This document shows, piece after piece, positions 17,825-28,240 of a DNA stretch of 64,000 bases (position 1 is the first letter of the stretch; every line of letters starts with the position of its first letter). The DNA lies in contig NZ_JACEFG010000001.1 in assembly GCF_013694105.1 (NCBI RefSeq), forward strand, positions 186,001-250,000, written 5' to 3'. The notes beneath the pieces are model-generated. The model ran no database searches. It was given only the letters and a program-made list of their open reading frames with translations, and was not told the DNA's origin. Both the position numbers and the translations under genes were made by a program. Origin of the DNA: Halobacillus locisalis. GTDB lineage: Bacteria; Bacillota; Bacilli; Bacillales; Halobacillaceae.

Positions 17825-18773
17825 TCATCGAAAAGGCGATTCATATACGGATCGCCTTTTTCATTGGTTGAACCATGAAGAAGGATTACCGATCACTTTG
17901 GATAAAGTCATCAAACCCAAAGTGTACAAAATACGCATGAACCATTCTCCTATGATATTAAAAGGATATCGACGCCCTCATGTCCTACTTCAACAGATTG
18001 AGTTTTTTAAACATTGGAATTATGCATCGACCTTAGCAGCAAGACCCATCCCCTTCGCGGACAGATCCGATACTAAAAGCAAACTCGGTTGTGAATGGGG
18101 GCTGTTTGAGTGGATAGACGGCAAGCATGCTGACTTCGGGGTTGATCATGATCGAAAAGCAGCTGTTCAAGTCATGCAACAATTTCATAAGACCTCAAAA
18201 GGGATTGCCGTTCTAGCGATCCCTAAAGATCCATTATATATCAAGTGGGAAAGGCGTCTCGAGCAATTTGAAGAGACGCGAGATGTTTTTGTAGACGCTA
18301 GAAAAACAAAACTTTTCAATGAACTGCATACTTGTATGCTTCAACAACTAGAGCGTTTCTCTAATCACCCGTGGGGAGAGGTCGAAGAAAAGGCATGGGA
18401 GAATCATGAATGGCTGCACGGTGATGTCGCTCACCACAACTTTCTATCTGGTTCAGACAATCAAATGTCGCTGATTGACTTTGATCTGCTTCATACGGGA
18501 CCTATCCTCTATGACTATATCCAGTTGGGGCAACGTTTCCTCCCTTACGTTGAAACAAAACAGGCGGTATTATTCTCCTATTTTAAACATATGGAGAATC
18601 GTGAATTGTGGTTGCAGGGTGTCCGTGTACCTGCTGACTTATTGAGAGAATGGTTATTCGGCTACCGGCGAAGTTTAAGGGGAGAGGCATCTTTCTCGAA
18701 ACAGTTGAGAAAACTGGATAAGGCGTGGTCGAGCCGCAAGATGTTTGTCCAATCCACAGACAATATGCTATGA
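17814..18773 (+). CDS. Phosphotransferase-fold protein, CotS/YutH-like
   Basis: 319 residues. The aminoglycoside phosphotransferase/choline kinase core motifs are visible: HGDVAHHNFL near residue 203 (Brenner motif) and LIDFD near residue 220. The N-terminal lobe has KGYRRP near residue 47. In Bacillus such proteins (CotS, CotI, YutH, YsxE) are often spore coat associated, and the B. subtilis gene beside safA (coxA/ysxE region) supports a spore role. The substrate is unknown. The annotated ATG overlaps the last codons of safA, and the safA terminator lies over codons 6-15, so a later start or a separate transcript is possible. Confidence 0.7.
   Translation: MRTDHRKGDSYTDRLFHWLNHEEGLPITLDKVIKPKVYKIRMNHSPMILKGYRRPHVLLQQIEFFKHWNYASTLAARPIPFADRSDTKSKLGCEWGLFEWIDGKHADFGVDHDRKAAVQVMQQFHKTSKGIAVLAIPKDPLYIKWERRLEQFEETRDVFVDARKTKLFNELHTCMLQQLERFSNHPWGEVEEKAWENHEWLHGDVAHHNFLSGSDNQMSLIDFDLLHTGPILYDYIQLGQRFLPYVETKQAVLFSYFKHMENRELWLQGVRVPADLLREWLFGYRRSLRGEASFSKQLRKLDKAWSSRKMFVQSTDNML
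17831..17863 (+). terminator. Terminator of safA inside the next frame
   Basis: AAAAGGCGAT (17831-17840) pairs perfectly with ATCGCCTTTT (17851-17860) around a 10-base loop, followed by TTC. It lies within the first codons of the CotS/YutH-like frame. Confidence 0.7.
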
Positions 18774-18774
18774 T
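18745..18774 (+). promoter_or_regulatory. Candidate SigA promoter for nadE
   Basis: TTGTCC (18745-18750) and TATGAT (18769-18774) are 18 bases apart, with TGC making an extended -10. It overlaps the end of the preceding gene. Confidence 0.55.
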
Positions 18775-18810
18775 TTAGTCATAACATTGTGTGAAAGGAT
18801 GAACAATCCT

Positions 18811-19548
18811 GTGGAGAAAAAAGTAGAGCAAATCGTGACGTGGTTACGAGAGAAAGCGGATAAAGCAAATGTAGAGGGCTTACTTGTTGGAGTCAGTGGA
18901 GGAATCGATTCGGCTGTAGTGGCGAATTTGATTAAGAAAGCCTTCCCGAACCAGTCTCTAGGTGTCATTATGCCTTGTAAAAGTCAGTCAAGCGACCAGG
19001 ACCATGCACAAAAAGTGATTGAAGCCTGTGATTTGAAATCCACGACTGTGGATTTAACAGAAACGCATAACGTGTTATTTGGAACCATCAAGGATCAGTT
19101 ACAGCAGTCAAGCGATTTCAACGAAGAGCAAGAGCAGATTGCCGATGCCAATTTGCGTGCCCGGTTGCGTATGAGTACGCTTTATACAATTGCGACGAAC
19201 CATAAGTATTTAGTCGTTGGTACCGATAATGCTGCAGAATGGTACACGGGGTACTTCACGAAGTATGGAGACGGCGGTGTGGATCTCGTCCCATTATCTA
19301 ATCTGACCAAAGGGGAAGTCCGTGAAATGGCGGAATACCTAGGTGTTCCTCATGAGATTATCCATAAACAACCAAGCGCAGGGCTTTGGGAAGGTCAGAC
19401 GGATGAGAATGAAATGGGCACGAGTTACGAAATGATTGATAAACACCTGAAGGGTGAAGAAATCCCTGAAAAAGATCGTGAAGTGATCGAATCTATGCAT
19501 AAACGATCCGCTCATAAACGTCAAATGCCTCCAGCTCCACCGCAATAA
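18811..19548 (+). CDS. nadE: NH3-dependent NAD+ synthetase
   Basis: About 245 residues from GTG 18811, which lies 11 bases after AAGGA; ATG 18799 touches that site directly and is less likely. The ATP pyrophosphatase P-loop SGGIDSA (about 29-35) is present, as are the segments MSTLYTIATNH and GTDNAAEWYTGYFTKYGDG typical of NadE. The glutaminase domain is absent, so ammonia is the nitrogen donor. The enzyme converts deamido-NAD to NAD. In B. subtilis nadE lies elsewhere, so this position is a local difference. Confidence 0.93.
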   Translation: MEKKVEQIVTWLREKADKANVEGLLVGVSGGIDSAVVANLIKKAFPNQSLGVIMPCKSQSSDQDHAQKVIEACDLKSTTVDLTETHNVLFGTIKDQLQQSSDFNEEQEQIADANLRARLRMSTLYTIATNHKYLVVGTDNAAEWYTGYFTKYGDGGVDLVPLSNLTKGEVREMAEYLGVPHEIIHKQPSAGLWEGQTDENEMGTSYEMIDKHLKGEEIPEKDREVIESMHKRSAHKRQMPPAPPQ

Positions 19549-19576
19549 GCTTGGTGAATATTAACAGACTATAAAC

Positions 19577-19617
19577 ATCCTCCTTAACCCATAGTAAGGG
19601 AAAAAGGAGGATTTTTT
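19577..19617 (+). terminator. Terminator after nadE that contains the next gene's ribosome site
   Basis: ATCCTCCTT (19577-19585) pairs with AAGGAGGAT (19604-19612), followed by six T. The right arm holds AGGAGG, seven bases before ATG 19618, so the same arm is both terminator stem and Shine-Dalgarno sequence. Confidence 0.8.
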
Positions 19618-20172
19618 ATGTGGAGAATGATATTTGTCATCCTGTTCTTCAGCTTCACTCTTGTTGCCTGCAACAATAATGAAGAGGCTACCGATACAGG
19701 AGACAACAACGATCAATACGAACCATTGCAATACGGAGCAGATGAGGGAATCGAACGTAGAGGTCAAATCCCGACTGGGAAAGACAGCTACTTTAAACGG
19801 ACGGCGGAAGAGGAATTTCGTAATTCAAGATACGGGCAAACCAACCAATCGCACGACAACGCTTTTAATAATGAAGATGCAATGGATATTATGGAAAAAG
19901 TGAATGAACTGGATGAAATTACGATGACACAGGCATTCACAACGGATGACAAGGCGTATATAGCGGTTATGATCAATCCGTATAACAACCGCGATCATAC
20001 AATTTCAGAACGCGTCCGTGCCAAAGCACAAGAAGTAACGGATAAAAAAGTCGTGATCTGGACGAACAACAACAATTGGGACAATATGAAAGATGTCAAT
20101 GCCCGCCTGAAAGCATCCAAAGCTCCAGATGAAATCAGGGATCGAATCGTTCATTTCTTCCAGAGGGATTAA
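19618..20172 (+). CDS. YhcN/YlaJ-family sporulation lipoprotein
   Basis: 184 residues. A lipoprotein signal with lipobox LVAC (about 15-18) is followed by an Asn/Asp-rich linker and the YhcN/YlaJ domain (about 80-180), which binds or surrounds spore membranes; homologues are made in the forespore and found in the inner spore membrane. The ribosome site AAGGAGG lies in the stem of the nadE terminator, so translation of read-through RNA should be hampered unless a separate promoter acts inside the loop region. Confidence 0.85.
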   Translation: MWRMIFVILFFSFTLVACNNNEEATDTGDNNDQYEPLQYGADEGIERRGQIPTGKDSYFKRTAEEEFRNSRYGQTNQSHDNAFNNEDAMDIMEKVNELDEITMTQAFTTDDKAYIAVMINPYNNRDHTISERVRAKAQEVTDKKVVIWTNNNNWDNMKDVNARLKASKAPDEIRDRIVHFFQRD

Positions 20173-20206
20173 CCCAGCCGCATTCTTTAACCTTTAGAGG
20201 GACCTA

Positions 20207-20215
20207 TGGTATATT
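20207..20215 (+). promoter_or_regulatory. Extended -10 element before yebC
   Basis: TGGTATATT forms a TGn extended -10 about 40 bases before the yebC start; the -35 region is poor. Confidence 0.4.
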
Positions 20216-20253
20216 GATAAAGGAAAAGATTTGCTTTGGAGAGGAGAATGTCC

Positions 20254-21006
20254 ATGGCTGGTCATTCAAAATGGAGTAACATAAAACACCGAAAAGGTGC
20301 ACAAGACAAAAAACGCGGGAAGCTCTTTATGAAGCTCGCTCGTGAAATTTACATGGCTGCGAAACAAGGCGGTGGAGACCCAGATACCAACCCTCCCCTG
20401 CGTCAAGCTGTCGATAAAGCGAGATCGAATAATATGCCGAACGAGAACGTCGATCGTGCGATTAAAAAAGCAACCGGCGACCTAGAAGGCGTGAATTATG
20501 AAGAATTCACCTATGAAGGGTACGGACCTGGAGGTGTAGCGGTGATGGTCAAAGTATTGACCGACAATAAAAACCGCACAGCTGCTGATGTACGCCATGC
20601 GTTCAATAAAAATGACGGCAACCTAGGGGAAAATGGGTGCGTCGCATTCATGTTCAACCGAAAAGGCTACATGGCCATCGACCGCACTGAAACAGAAGCG
20701 GATGAAGAGGACATGATGCTTGAAGTCATCGAAGCCGGTGCAGAAGAAATGGAAACGACAGACAGTCATTTTGAAATTTATACAGAACCAGAAACCTTCA
20801 CTGAAGTGAAAAAGAGCTTGGAAGAGCAAGGCTATGACTTTACGACGAGTGAAGTGACCATGATTCCTGAAACGTACACTCCTTTGGAAGAAGAAGGGGT
20901 CGAAAAAATGTTGAAGCTGATTGATATGCTCGAAGATAATGAGGATGTACAAGAGGTGTACCATAATTTAGATGCGGATGAAGCGGTACTTGAGAAATTA
21001 TCGTAA
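20254..21006 (+). CDS. yebC: YebC/PmpR-family protein
   Basis: 250 residues from ATG 20254, seven bases after GAGGAG. It begins [15 protein letters not shown], the family signature, and contains the [18 protein letters not shown] and GPGGVAV segments. Members were described as DNA-binding regulators; recent work assigns the broader family to translation, relieving ribosome stalling at polyproline. Which role applies here cannot be told from sequence. A 16-bp terminator hairpin follows. Confidence 0.95.
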   Translation: MAGHSKWSNIKHRKGAQDKKRGKLFMKLAREIYMAAKQGGGDPDTNPPLRQAVDKARSNNMPNENVDRAIKKATGDLEGVNYEEFTYEGYGPGGVAVMVKVLTDNKNRTAADVRHAFNKNDGNLGENGCVAFMFNRKGYMAIDRTETEADEEDMMLEVIEAGAEEMETTDSHFEIYTEPETFTEVKKSLEEQGYDFTTSEVTMIPETYTPLEEEGVEKMLKLIDMLEDNEDVQEVYHNLDADEAVLEKLS

Positions 21007-21023
21007 CCTCCTATTTCTATGAT

Positions 21024-21068
21024 AATAACTTCTGTTTCTGGACACACTAGAAACAGAAGTTATTTTAT
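21024..21068 (+). terminator. Terminator after yebC
   Basis: A perfect 16-bp stem (21024-21039 with 21049-21064, arms AATAACTTCTGTTTCT and its complement) has a 9-base loop and a short T-rich tail. Confidence 0.8.
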
Positions 21069-21083
21069 TAGGGGGGAACACTC

Positions 21084-21653
21084 ATGTTTCGGTGGATGGG
21101 AATCATTGTACTGCTTGTAGCGGTGGCTGGTTGCGGAGCAGAGCCTGAACAGGACCATTCTTATGAACAAGTCCATTTTCCTGACAAACAGTCGATGGAA
21201 AAGCCTGTTATTGAATCAAAGGAAACCGTTTCTACACTAGTAAAGCCAGAACCTCTTGAATTGACTGTCATCATGAAAGAGCATTATTTAGATGGAGTGA
21301 TCGAAACGACGACGACGAAGGAAACCATTTGGTCTATGATGGACTTCTGGGCTGAGTATAAAGAATGGACAGTAGAGTCACAGGAGATCGATCGAGTCGT
21401 TTTTCAAAGAGAAGTGCAGGATATTTCTCCACTGACGAAAAAACAGGGGTATTTTGGGTTAACAGAAGATGGCGACTTAGCTGTATTCCAGGGACAGCCA
21501 GGCGAAGGGAAGATTATTCAATCGTTCAAACCCGTTCCGATAAAACCTTTGGAGTCTAAGAGAAAATCAGAGCTTGAAAATGGGATAAAAATTCAAAGTT
21601 ATCAGCATTTCGAACAAGTACTTACTCAATTCTCCCATGAAGATCCTGTATAA
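21084..21653 (+). CDS. bofC: Intercompartmental signalling factor BofC
   Basis: 189 residues with an N-terminal hydrophobic signal ending in AVAGC, a possible lipobox. The BofC core is clear: MKEHYLDGVIE near residue 70, SMMDFWAEY near 91, and DISPLTKKQGYFGLTEDG near 118. BofC is secreted from the forespore and restrains SpoIVB, thereby timing SigK activation; its targets spoIVFA/spoIVFB are also in this window. Its location before ruvAB is the same as in B. subtilis. GGGGGGAA precedes ATG 21084. Confidence 0.9.
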   Translation: MFRWMGIIVLLVAVAGCGAEPEQDHSYEQVHFPDKQSMEKPVIESKETVSTLVKPEPLELTVIMKEHYLDGVIETTTTKETIWSMMDFWAEYKEWTVESQEIDRVVFQREVQDISPLTKKQGYFGLTEDGDLAVFQGQPGEGKIIQSFKPVPIKPLESKRKSELENGIKIQSYQHFEQVLTQFSHEDPV

Positions 21654-21655
21654 AG

Positions 21656-21684
21656 AAACAGTCGCGCATGTGGCTGTTTTTTTA
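21656..21684 (+). terminator. Terminator after bofC
   Basis: AAACAGTC (21656-21663) pairs with GGCTGTTT (21672-21679, one G-T pair) and is followed by a T run. Confidence 0.75.
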
Positions 21685-21722
21685 TGTTGTCCGAAATCTT
21701 CTTTTCCATCGAATACGATGGG

Positions 21723-21747
21723 CGAACGTATGCTTGTATGTTACAAT
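21723..21747 (+). promoter_or_regulatory. ruvA promoter with candidate LexA box
   Basis: CGAACGTATGCTTG (21723-21736) matches the Bacillus SOS box CGAACRNRYGTTYC at 12 of 14 positions. TGTTACAAT (21739-21747) is an extended -10 directly after it, so LexA bound there would overlap RNA polymerase. ruvAB is SOS-controlled in B. subtilis. Confidence 0.6.
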
Positions 21748-21788
21748 AAGAGGGTTAAGGAATACAGGTGCAGAGAGGATTTAACGCA

Positions 21789-22406
21789 ATGATTGCATAT
21801 ATAAAAGGACAATTGACTACGATTGAAGATACAGCGATCATCATTGAAACGGGTGGCATAGGCTATGAAATACTGTGCGCTAATCCCTTCCGTTTCCAAG
21901 AAGTGATCAATCAAGAAGTGAAGGTCCATACATACCATTATGTACGGGAAGACCAGCAAACGTTGTTCGGCTTCAAGAAAAAAGAGGACAAACAGCTCTT
22001 TGCTCAATTGCTGAACGTCTCAGGGATTGGACCTAAGGGAGCGCTTGCCATTCTAGGTACGGTCAGCGTCCCGGAATTTGTATCAGCCATTGAACAGGAA
22101 GATGACAAGTATTTGACGAAGTTTCCAGGTGTAGGAAAGAAAACGGCACGTCAGATGATTTTAGACCTAAAAGGGAAATTGGTCGTATGGCTTCCTGATG
22201 AGCAGAATGAAGACACGATTTTCTACCAAGATGGACTGACCACTCAAGAGAAGCGCGGCCGTATTGAAGATGCAATTGAAGCATTGAAAGCCTTGGGTTA
22301 TACAGATAAAGAAGTGAAGCTTGTGAAAACGGAGCTTGAGAAGGCTAAAGAAGGCTCAGTTGATGACTTCGTGAGGCAAGGTTTGCAATTATTAATGAAA
22401 AAGTAG
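21789..22406 (+). CDS. ruvA: Holliday junction DNA helicase subunit RuvA
   Basis: 205 residues from ATG 21789, nine bases after AGAGAGGA; the open frame extends upstream but lacks a site. OB-fold (about 1-62), two helix-hairpin-helix motifs (NVSGIGPKGALAIL and FPGVGKKTARQMI) and the C-terminal domain that regulates RuvB are present. RuvA binds four-way junctions and loads RuvB hexamers. First gene of ruvA-ruvB-DUF2905-queA-tgt-yajC. Confidence 0.97.
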   Translation: MIAYIKGQLTTIEDTAIIIETGGIGYEILCANPFRFQEVINQEVKVHTYHYVREDQQTLFGFKKKEDKQLFAQLLNVSGIGPKGALAILGTVSVPEFVSAIEQEDDKYLTKFPGVGKKTARQMILDLKGKLVVWLPDEQNEDTIFYQDGLTTQEKRGRIEDAIEALKALGYTDKEVKLVKTELEKAKEGSVDDFVRQGLQLLMKK

Positions 22407-22424
22407 AGATGAGGAGGGGCTGTA

Positions 22425-23426
22425 GTGGAAGAACGAATGATTTCGGGTGAGCAACAAGACACGGAACAAGATTTGGAGCTTAGCTTACGGCCGGAGACGT
22501 TAAAGCAATACATTGGTCAGCATCAGGTCAAAAATAACCTCGGTATTTTTATCGAAGCGGCGAAAATGAGAGAAGAACCATTGGACCATGCGTTGTTGTA
22601 TGGCCCACCAGGTCTCGGTAAAACGACGCTAGCTTCCATTATCGCCAATGAAATGGGCGTTCAATTCCGTTCAACAGCTGGACCTGCAATTGAGAGAGCA
22701 GGGGATTTAGCTGCCATCCTTTCTTCTTTAGAACCAGGAGACGTACTTTTCATTGATGAGATCCACCGCTTGCCTCGTTCGGTCGAGGAAGTTCTTTACC
22801 CAGCGATGGAGGACTTTTGTTTGGATATTGTTGTCGGCACAGGGCCGAGCGCTCGGTCTGTCCGCTTGGATTTACCACCCTTCACCCTCGTAGGGGCAAC
22901 CACTAGAGCGGGTTTACTGTCCGCTCCTCTGCGGGACCGCTTCGGCGTGCATAGTCGATTGGAATATTACGATACGGAGGCCCTATGTTCTATTGTGGAG
23001 CGAACGGCTGAGATTTTTAATGTAGACATCCACTTGAGTGCGGCCGTAGAAGTGGCGCGTCGTTCAAGAGGAACCCCCCGAATTGCGAACAGGTTACTGA
23101 AGCGAGTGCGGGATATCGCTCAAGTGAAAGGGGAAGCGGTCATTTCTAAACAAACGACACAAGAAGCTTTAGAAATGCTTCAGGTGGACGCCGAAGGCCT
23201 TGATTTTATTGATCATAAGTTATTGATCGGCATTATGGACGGCTTCCAAGGCGGACCTGTCGGATTGGATACGATTTCTGCAACCATCGGGGAGGAGTCC
23301 CAGACAATCGAGGATGTGTACGAGCCGTTTCTACTGCAAATCGGTTTTATCCAACGGACCCCACGCGGTCGTGTTGTTACACCGAAAGCCTACGCACACT
23401 TCAATAGGGAGTTGCCAGGCTCTTGA
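22425..23426 (+). CDS. ruvB: Holliday junction branch migration ATPase RuvB
   Basis: 333 residues from GTG 22425 after GGAGGGG. Walker [10 protein letters not shown] (about 60-68), Walker B FIDEIHR, sensor 1 GATTRAG and the C-terminal winged helix are present. RuvB hexamers drive branch migration with RuvA. The stop overlaps the next start by four bases. Confidence 0.98.
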   Translation: MEERMISGEQQDTEQDLELSLRPETLKQYIGQHQVKNNLGIFIEAAKMREEPLDHALLYGPPGLGKTTLASIIANEMGVQFRSTAGPAIERAGDLAAILSSLEPGDVLFIDEIHRLPRSVEEVLYPAMEDFCLDIVVGTGPSARSVRLDLPPFTLVGATTRAGLLSAPLRDRFGVHSRLEYYDTEALCSIVERTAEIFNVDIHLSAAVEVARRSRGTPRIANRLLKRVRDIAQVKGEAVISKQTTQEALEMLQVDAEGLDFIDHKLLIGIMDGFQGGPVGLDTISATIGEESQTIEDVYEPFLLQIGFIQRTPRGRVVTPKAYAHFNRELPGS

Positions 23427-23623
23427 CTGGGTTTGGTAAAATCTTTATTGTAGTAGGGATTGTATTCATCGTGATTGGGTTGATTTGGACGTTGATTGGA
23501 AAATTACCGGGTGATTTTACTTTCAAAAAAGGGAATGTCACGTTCTATTTCCCTATTATGACGTCCATCATTGTCAGTATTGTACTTTCCTTGATTTTTT
23601 ATTTCATCGGAAAAATACGTTAG
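23423..23623 (+). CDS. DUF2905 small membrane protein
   Basis: 66 residues with two membrane helices (about 5-27 and 44-63) separated by a short polar turn [17 protein letters not shown], which is the DUF2905 signature. It starts with TTG overlapping the ruvB stop (TTGA). The family is common behind ruvB in Firmicutes; no function is known. A link to the ruv, queA or tgt products is only positional. Confidence 0.9.
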   Translation: MTGFGKIFIVVGIVFIVIGLIWTLIGKLPGDFTFKKGNVTFYFPIMTSIIVSIVLSLIFYFIGKIR

Positions 23624-23641
23624 CAAGAATAGGAGTTTGTT

Positions 23642-25835
<2,194 letters not shown>

Positions 25836-25850
25836 AAGGGGGGAAAGTAA

Positions 25851-26114
25851 ATGGATACATTAGTAGGACTATTACCTATTATTCTAATGTTTGTCATTTT
25901 CTATTTCCTTTTAATTCGCCCGCAACAAAAGAAACAAAAGAAAGTACAAGAAATGCAGGCGGATTTACAAAAGGGTGATAGAATCATCACAATCGGTGGA
26001 CTGCATGGCACGATTCATGCCATCGATGAAGGAACTCTTGTCATTTCGGTTCAAGATGGTTCACAAATGAAATTTGATCGTTCTTCTATCCGTGAGAAGT
26101 TAAACCAGGACTGA
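25851..26114 (+). CDS. yajC: Preprotein translocase auxiliary subunit YajC
   Basis: 87 residues. One membrane helix (about 5-24) ends in the signature RPQQKKQKK, followed by the small KGDRIITIGGLHG domain. YajC associates with SecDF, whose gene lies about 5 kb downstream. GGGGGGAAAG precedes the start, 15 bases after tgt; it ends the ruvA-to-yajC unit. Confidence 0.95.
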   Translation: MDTLVGLLPIILMFVIFYFLLIRPQQKKQKKVQEMQADLQKGDRIITIGGLHGTIHAIDEGTLVISVQDGSQMKFDRSSIREKLNQD

Positions 26115-26159
26115 TCACAGAGACGATCGCTCATACTTAGGTGAAGGAGGTGGTTCCCA

Positions 26160-26207
26160 GTGAATCATTTCTCTCTACGTATGCAGAAATCCCGTTACTT
26201 TAAGTAG
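26160..26207 (+). CDS. Candidate 15-residue micro-ORF
   Basis: GTG 26160 follows AAGGAGGTG (26144-26152) by seven bases, one of the best ribosome sites in the window, yet the frame has only 15 codons (MNHFSLRMQKSRYFK). Its stop TAG lies in the terminator hairpin. It could be a translated microprotein, a leader peptide that affects termination, or an accidental site. No homology can be claimed. Confidence 0.35.
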   Translation: MNHFSLRMQKSRYFK

Positions 26208-26224
26208 CGGGATTTCTTTTTTTG
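26186..26224 (+). terminator. Terminator after yajC
   Basis: GAAATCCCG (26186-26194) pairs with CGGGATTTC (26208-26216), with further TTACTT/AAGTAG pairing inside; a T run follows. The micro-ORF ends within it. Confidence 0.9.
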
Positions 26225-26314
26225 GGTAGAAATGTTCCCGAGCGCGAGGGTGTTGTTCTCGATCGTAATCGAATTGGTCCCTTAAGCGTAAACATTGTTC
26301 CTTAACGAAAATAA

Positions 26315-26698
26315 TTACCGCTTTACCGTTTTTCTCGGTAAGTTCACTCCGATCATCCCACCTAACCAAGCGGCCACAACCAGCCCACCGAAGTAACTCA
26401 ACTGTGGTAACGATACCCACTGGTTTTCGAAAATAATTTGGAATAAGATCATAGCTGCTACGAAAATCAGTCCAGTCATCCCTCCAGAAAGCCAGCCCTT
26501 TTGCTCTCCTTTATAAGCGGCAATCATCCCACCGAAAGCTAATATACTAATACCGGCAATCAACGCAAATTGGTTCAATGTTTGATAGTCCATAGCAGTG
26601 AAGCGGAGTAAAAGGGCCAGTACGAAGGCAAATAGGATCATAAGTATAAAGATAGATCCGATGCCATAACCAAGAACGCCTTGAACAAGTTTCTTCAT
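26315..26698 (-). CDS. TIGR04086-family membrane protein (YrzE-like)
   Basis: 127 residues with four membrane helices (about 10-33, 44-62, 70-88 and 98-118). The glycine-rich pattern GYGIGSIFI and the C-terminal GGMIGVNLP match the TIGR04086 family that occurs at this point (after yajC) in Bacillus. Function unknown. It is transcribed from the minus strand, with GGAGG a few bases before the ATG, against the direction of its neighbours. Confidence 0.8.
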   Translation of the reverse strand: MKKLVQGVLGYGIGSIFILMILFAFVLALLLRFTAMDYQTLNQFALIAGISILAFGGMIAAYKGEQKGWLSGGMTGLIFVAAMILFQIIFENQWVSLPQLSYFGGLVVAAWLGGMIGVNLPRKTVKR

Positions 26699-26843
26699 GT
26701 GATCTCCCCTCCTTTTTAACGGATCCTAGAAGTAAATAGCTTGTCACTTCACTATATGCATAAAGGGAGTTGAGATAGAAGCAGATATTTTCCTCTTTTC
26801 GTGAATAGACATAAAGAAAAGCCAGTGTAAAAGGGGAAGATCT

Positions 26844-28130
26844 ATGTCAACGGTACTTGCGTTACTCATCTTTATCGTCAGCTATGTATTGATTATGACT
26901 GAGAAATGGAATAGAGCTTTAGTAGCCATCGCAGGTGGGGTTCTTCTCTTAATTACAAAAGTCTTTAGGTGGGAAGAAGCTTTCGGTTTCATCGATTGGC
27001 AGACGATTGCTTTATTGTTTTCGATGATGGTACTTGTTTCGATCACAAAAAAGACAGGGGTGTTTACGTATGTAGCGATTCGACTTGCCCAGTTAGTCAA
27101 AGGGAAACCTATCCCGCTTTTAATCGTTACCGCCGTCTTTACAGCGGTTGGTTCTGCTTTTCTAGCCAATGTAACAACGGTTCTTCTGTTCGTACCTGTA
27201 TTGCTCTCTCTTACCGACCGATTGAAGTTGCCTGCATTCCCTTATTTGTTGATGACGATCCTCTGTTCAAATATAGGCGGAACAGCGACTTTAATCGGCG
27301 ATCCTCCTAACATCATGATTGGACAAGCCGTTGAGCATTTTACATTTCTGTCCTTTCTTTATCACCTCGGCCCTGTGGTTATGGTCATATTCATCATCGT
27401 CGTATTCATAGTGATTGCAATATTTCGGAAAAAATTAATCTATGATAAAGCGTTAGCCAGTGAACTGATGAACCTCAATGCACATGAGCATTTAAAAGTA
27501 TCTAAACTACTCGTCCAATCCCTATCTGTCCTATTTCTGACCATCATCGGATTTATCATGCATCCATTTGTATACATGGATATTACGACTATCGCTGTAA
27601 GTGGAGCATTGTTGCTATTGTTCCTCACCGATAAAGAACTGGACGTCGAACATGTCTTCCAAGAAGTCGAATGGGTGACGTTGTTTTTCTTCATGGGGTT
27701 GTTCATGCTTGTTGGAGGACTAGAAACAGTGGGTGTGATCGACGAATTAGCACGGGGAATGGTATGGATATCCGGGGGAGACATGCCGATCACATCTATG
27801 GTGATGCTATGGAGTTCAGGTTTGCTTTCTGGTGTCGTAGATAATATTCCGTTTGTTGCGGCGATGATTCCTGCTGTTCAGGAACTGAGAGGTTACGGGA
27901 TGATGAACGTCGATCCTATTTGGTGGTCGCTTGCTTTGGGCGCATGCTTAGGAGGAAACGGTACATTGATTGGAGCTTCTTCAAATGTTGTAGTAGCAGG
28001 ACTCGCAGCAAGTTATAATCAACCGATTTCGTTCTTTAGATATGCTCTTTATGGTATTCCGATATTGATTTTGTCGCTGCTCATTTCTTCCGTCTATATC
28101 TTTTTCCGTTACTTAATTCCTTTTCTATAG
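26844..28130 (+). CDS. ArsB/NhaD-type ion transporter
   Basis: 428 residues with about ten to twelve membrane helices. The conserved ArsB/NhaD/citrate-permease motifs NIGGTATLIGDPPNIMIG (about 144-161) and the pseudo-repeat GGNGTLIGASSNVV (about 370-383) form the two re-entrant substrate sites. The superfamily includes arsenite pumps, Na+/H+ antiporters and dicarboxylate carriers; no ars gene is near. A Na+/H+ or anion role would fit a salt-tolerant bacterium but is not shown. It is absent from the B. subtilis yajC-yrbG interval as I know it, so it may be a lineage-specific insertion. Confidence 0.85.
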   Translation: MSTVLALLIFIVSYVLIMTEKWNRALVAIAGGVLLLITKVFRWEEAFGFIDWQTIALLFSMMVLVSITKKTGVFTYVAIRLAQLVKGKPIPLLIVTAVFTAVGSAFLANVTTVLLFVPVLLSLTDRLKLPAFPYLLMTILCSNIGGTATLIGDPPNIMIGQAVEHFTFLSFLYHLGPVVMVIFIIVVFIVIAIFRKKLIYDKALASELMNLNAHEHLKVSKLLVQSLSVLFLTIIGFIMHPFVYMDITTIAVSGALLLLFLTDKELDVEHVFQEVEWVTLFFFMGLFMLVGGLETVGVIDELARGMVWISGGDMPITSMVMLWSSGLLSGVVDNIPFVAAMIPAVQELRGYGMMNVDPIWWSLALGACLGGNGTLIGASSNVVVAGLAASYNQPISFFRYALYGIPILILSLLISSVYIFFRYLIPFL

Positions 28131-28240
28131 CAAGGTTTCTTTGTTTATGAGGTTCATTAAACCTTTTTAATGGTTGAAATAAAATGTGGGAAATAGGTGA
28201 TGTTAAGAGGAGTATACTAATGGGAAGGTCGTGAATCGAC

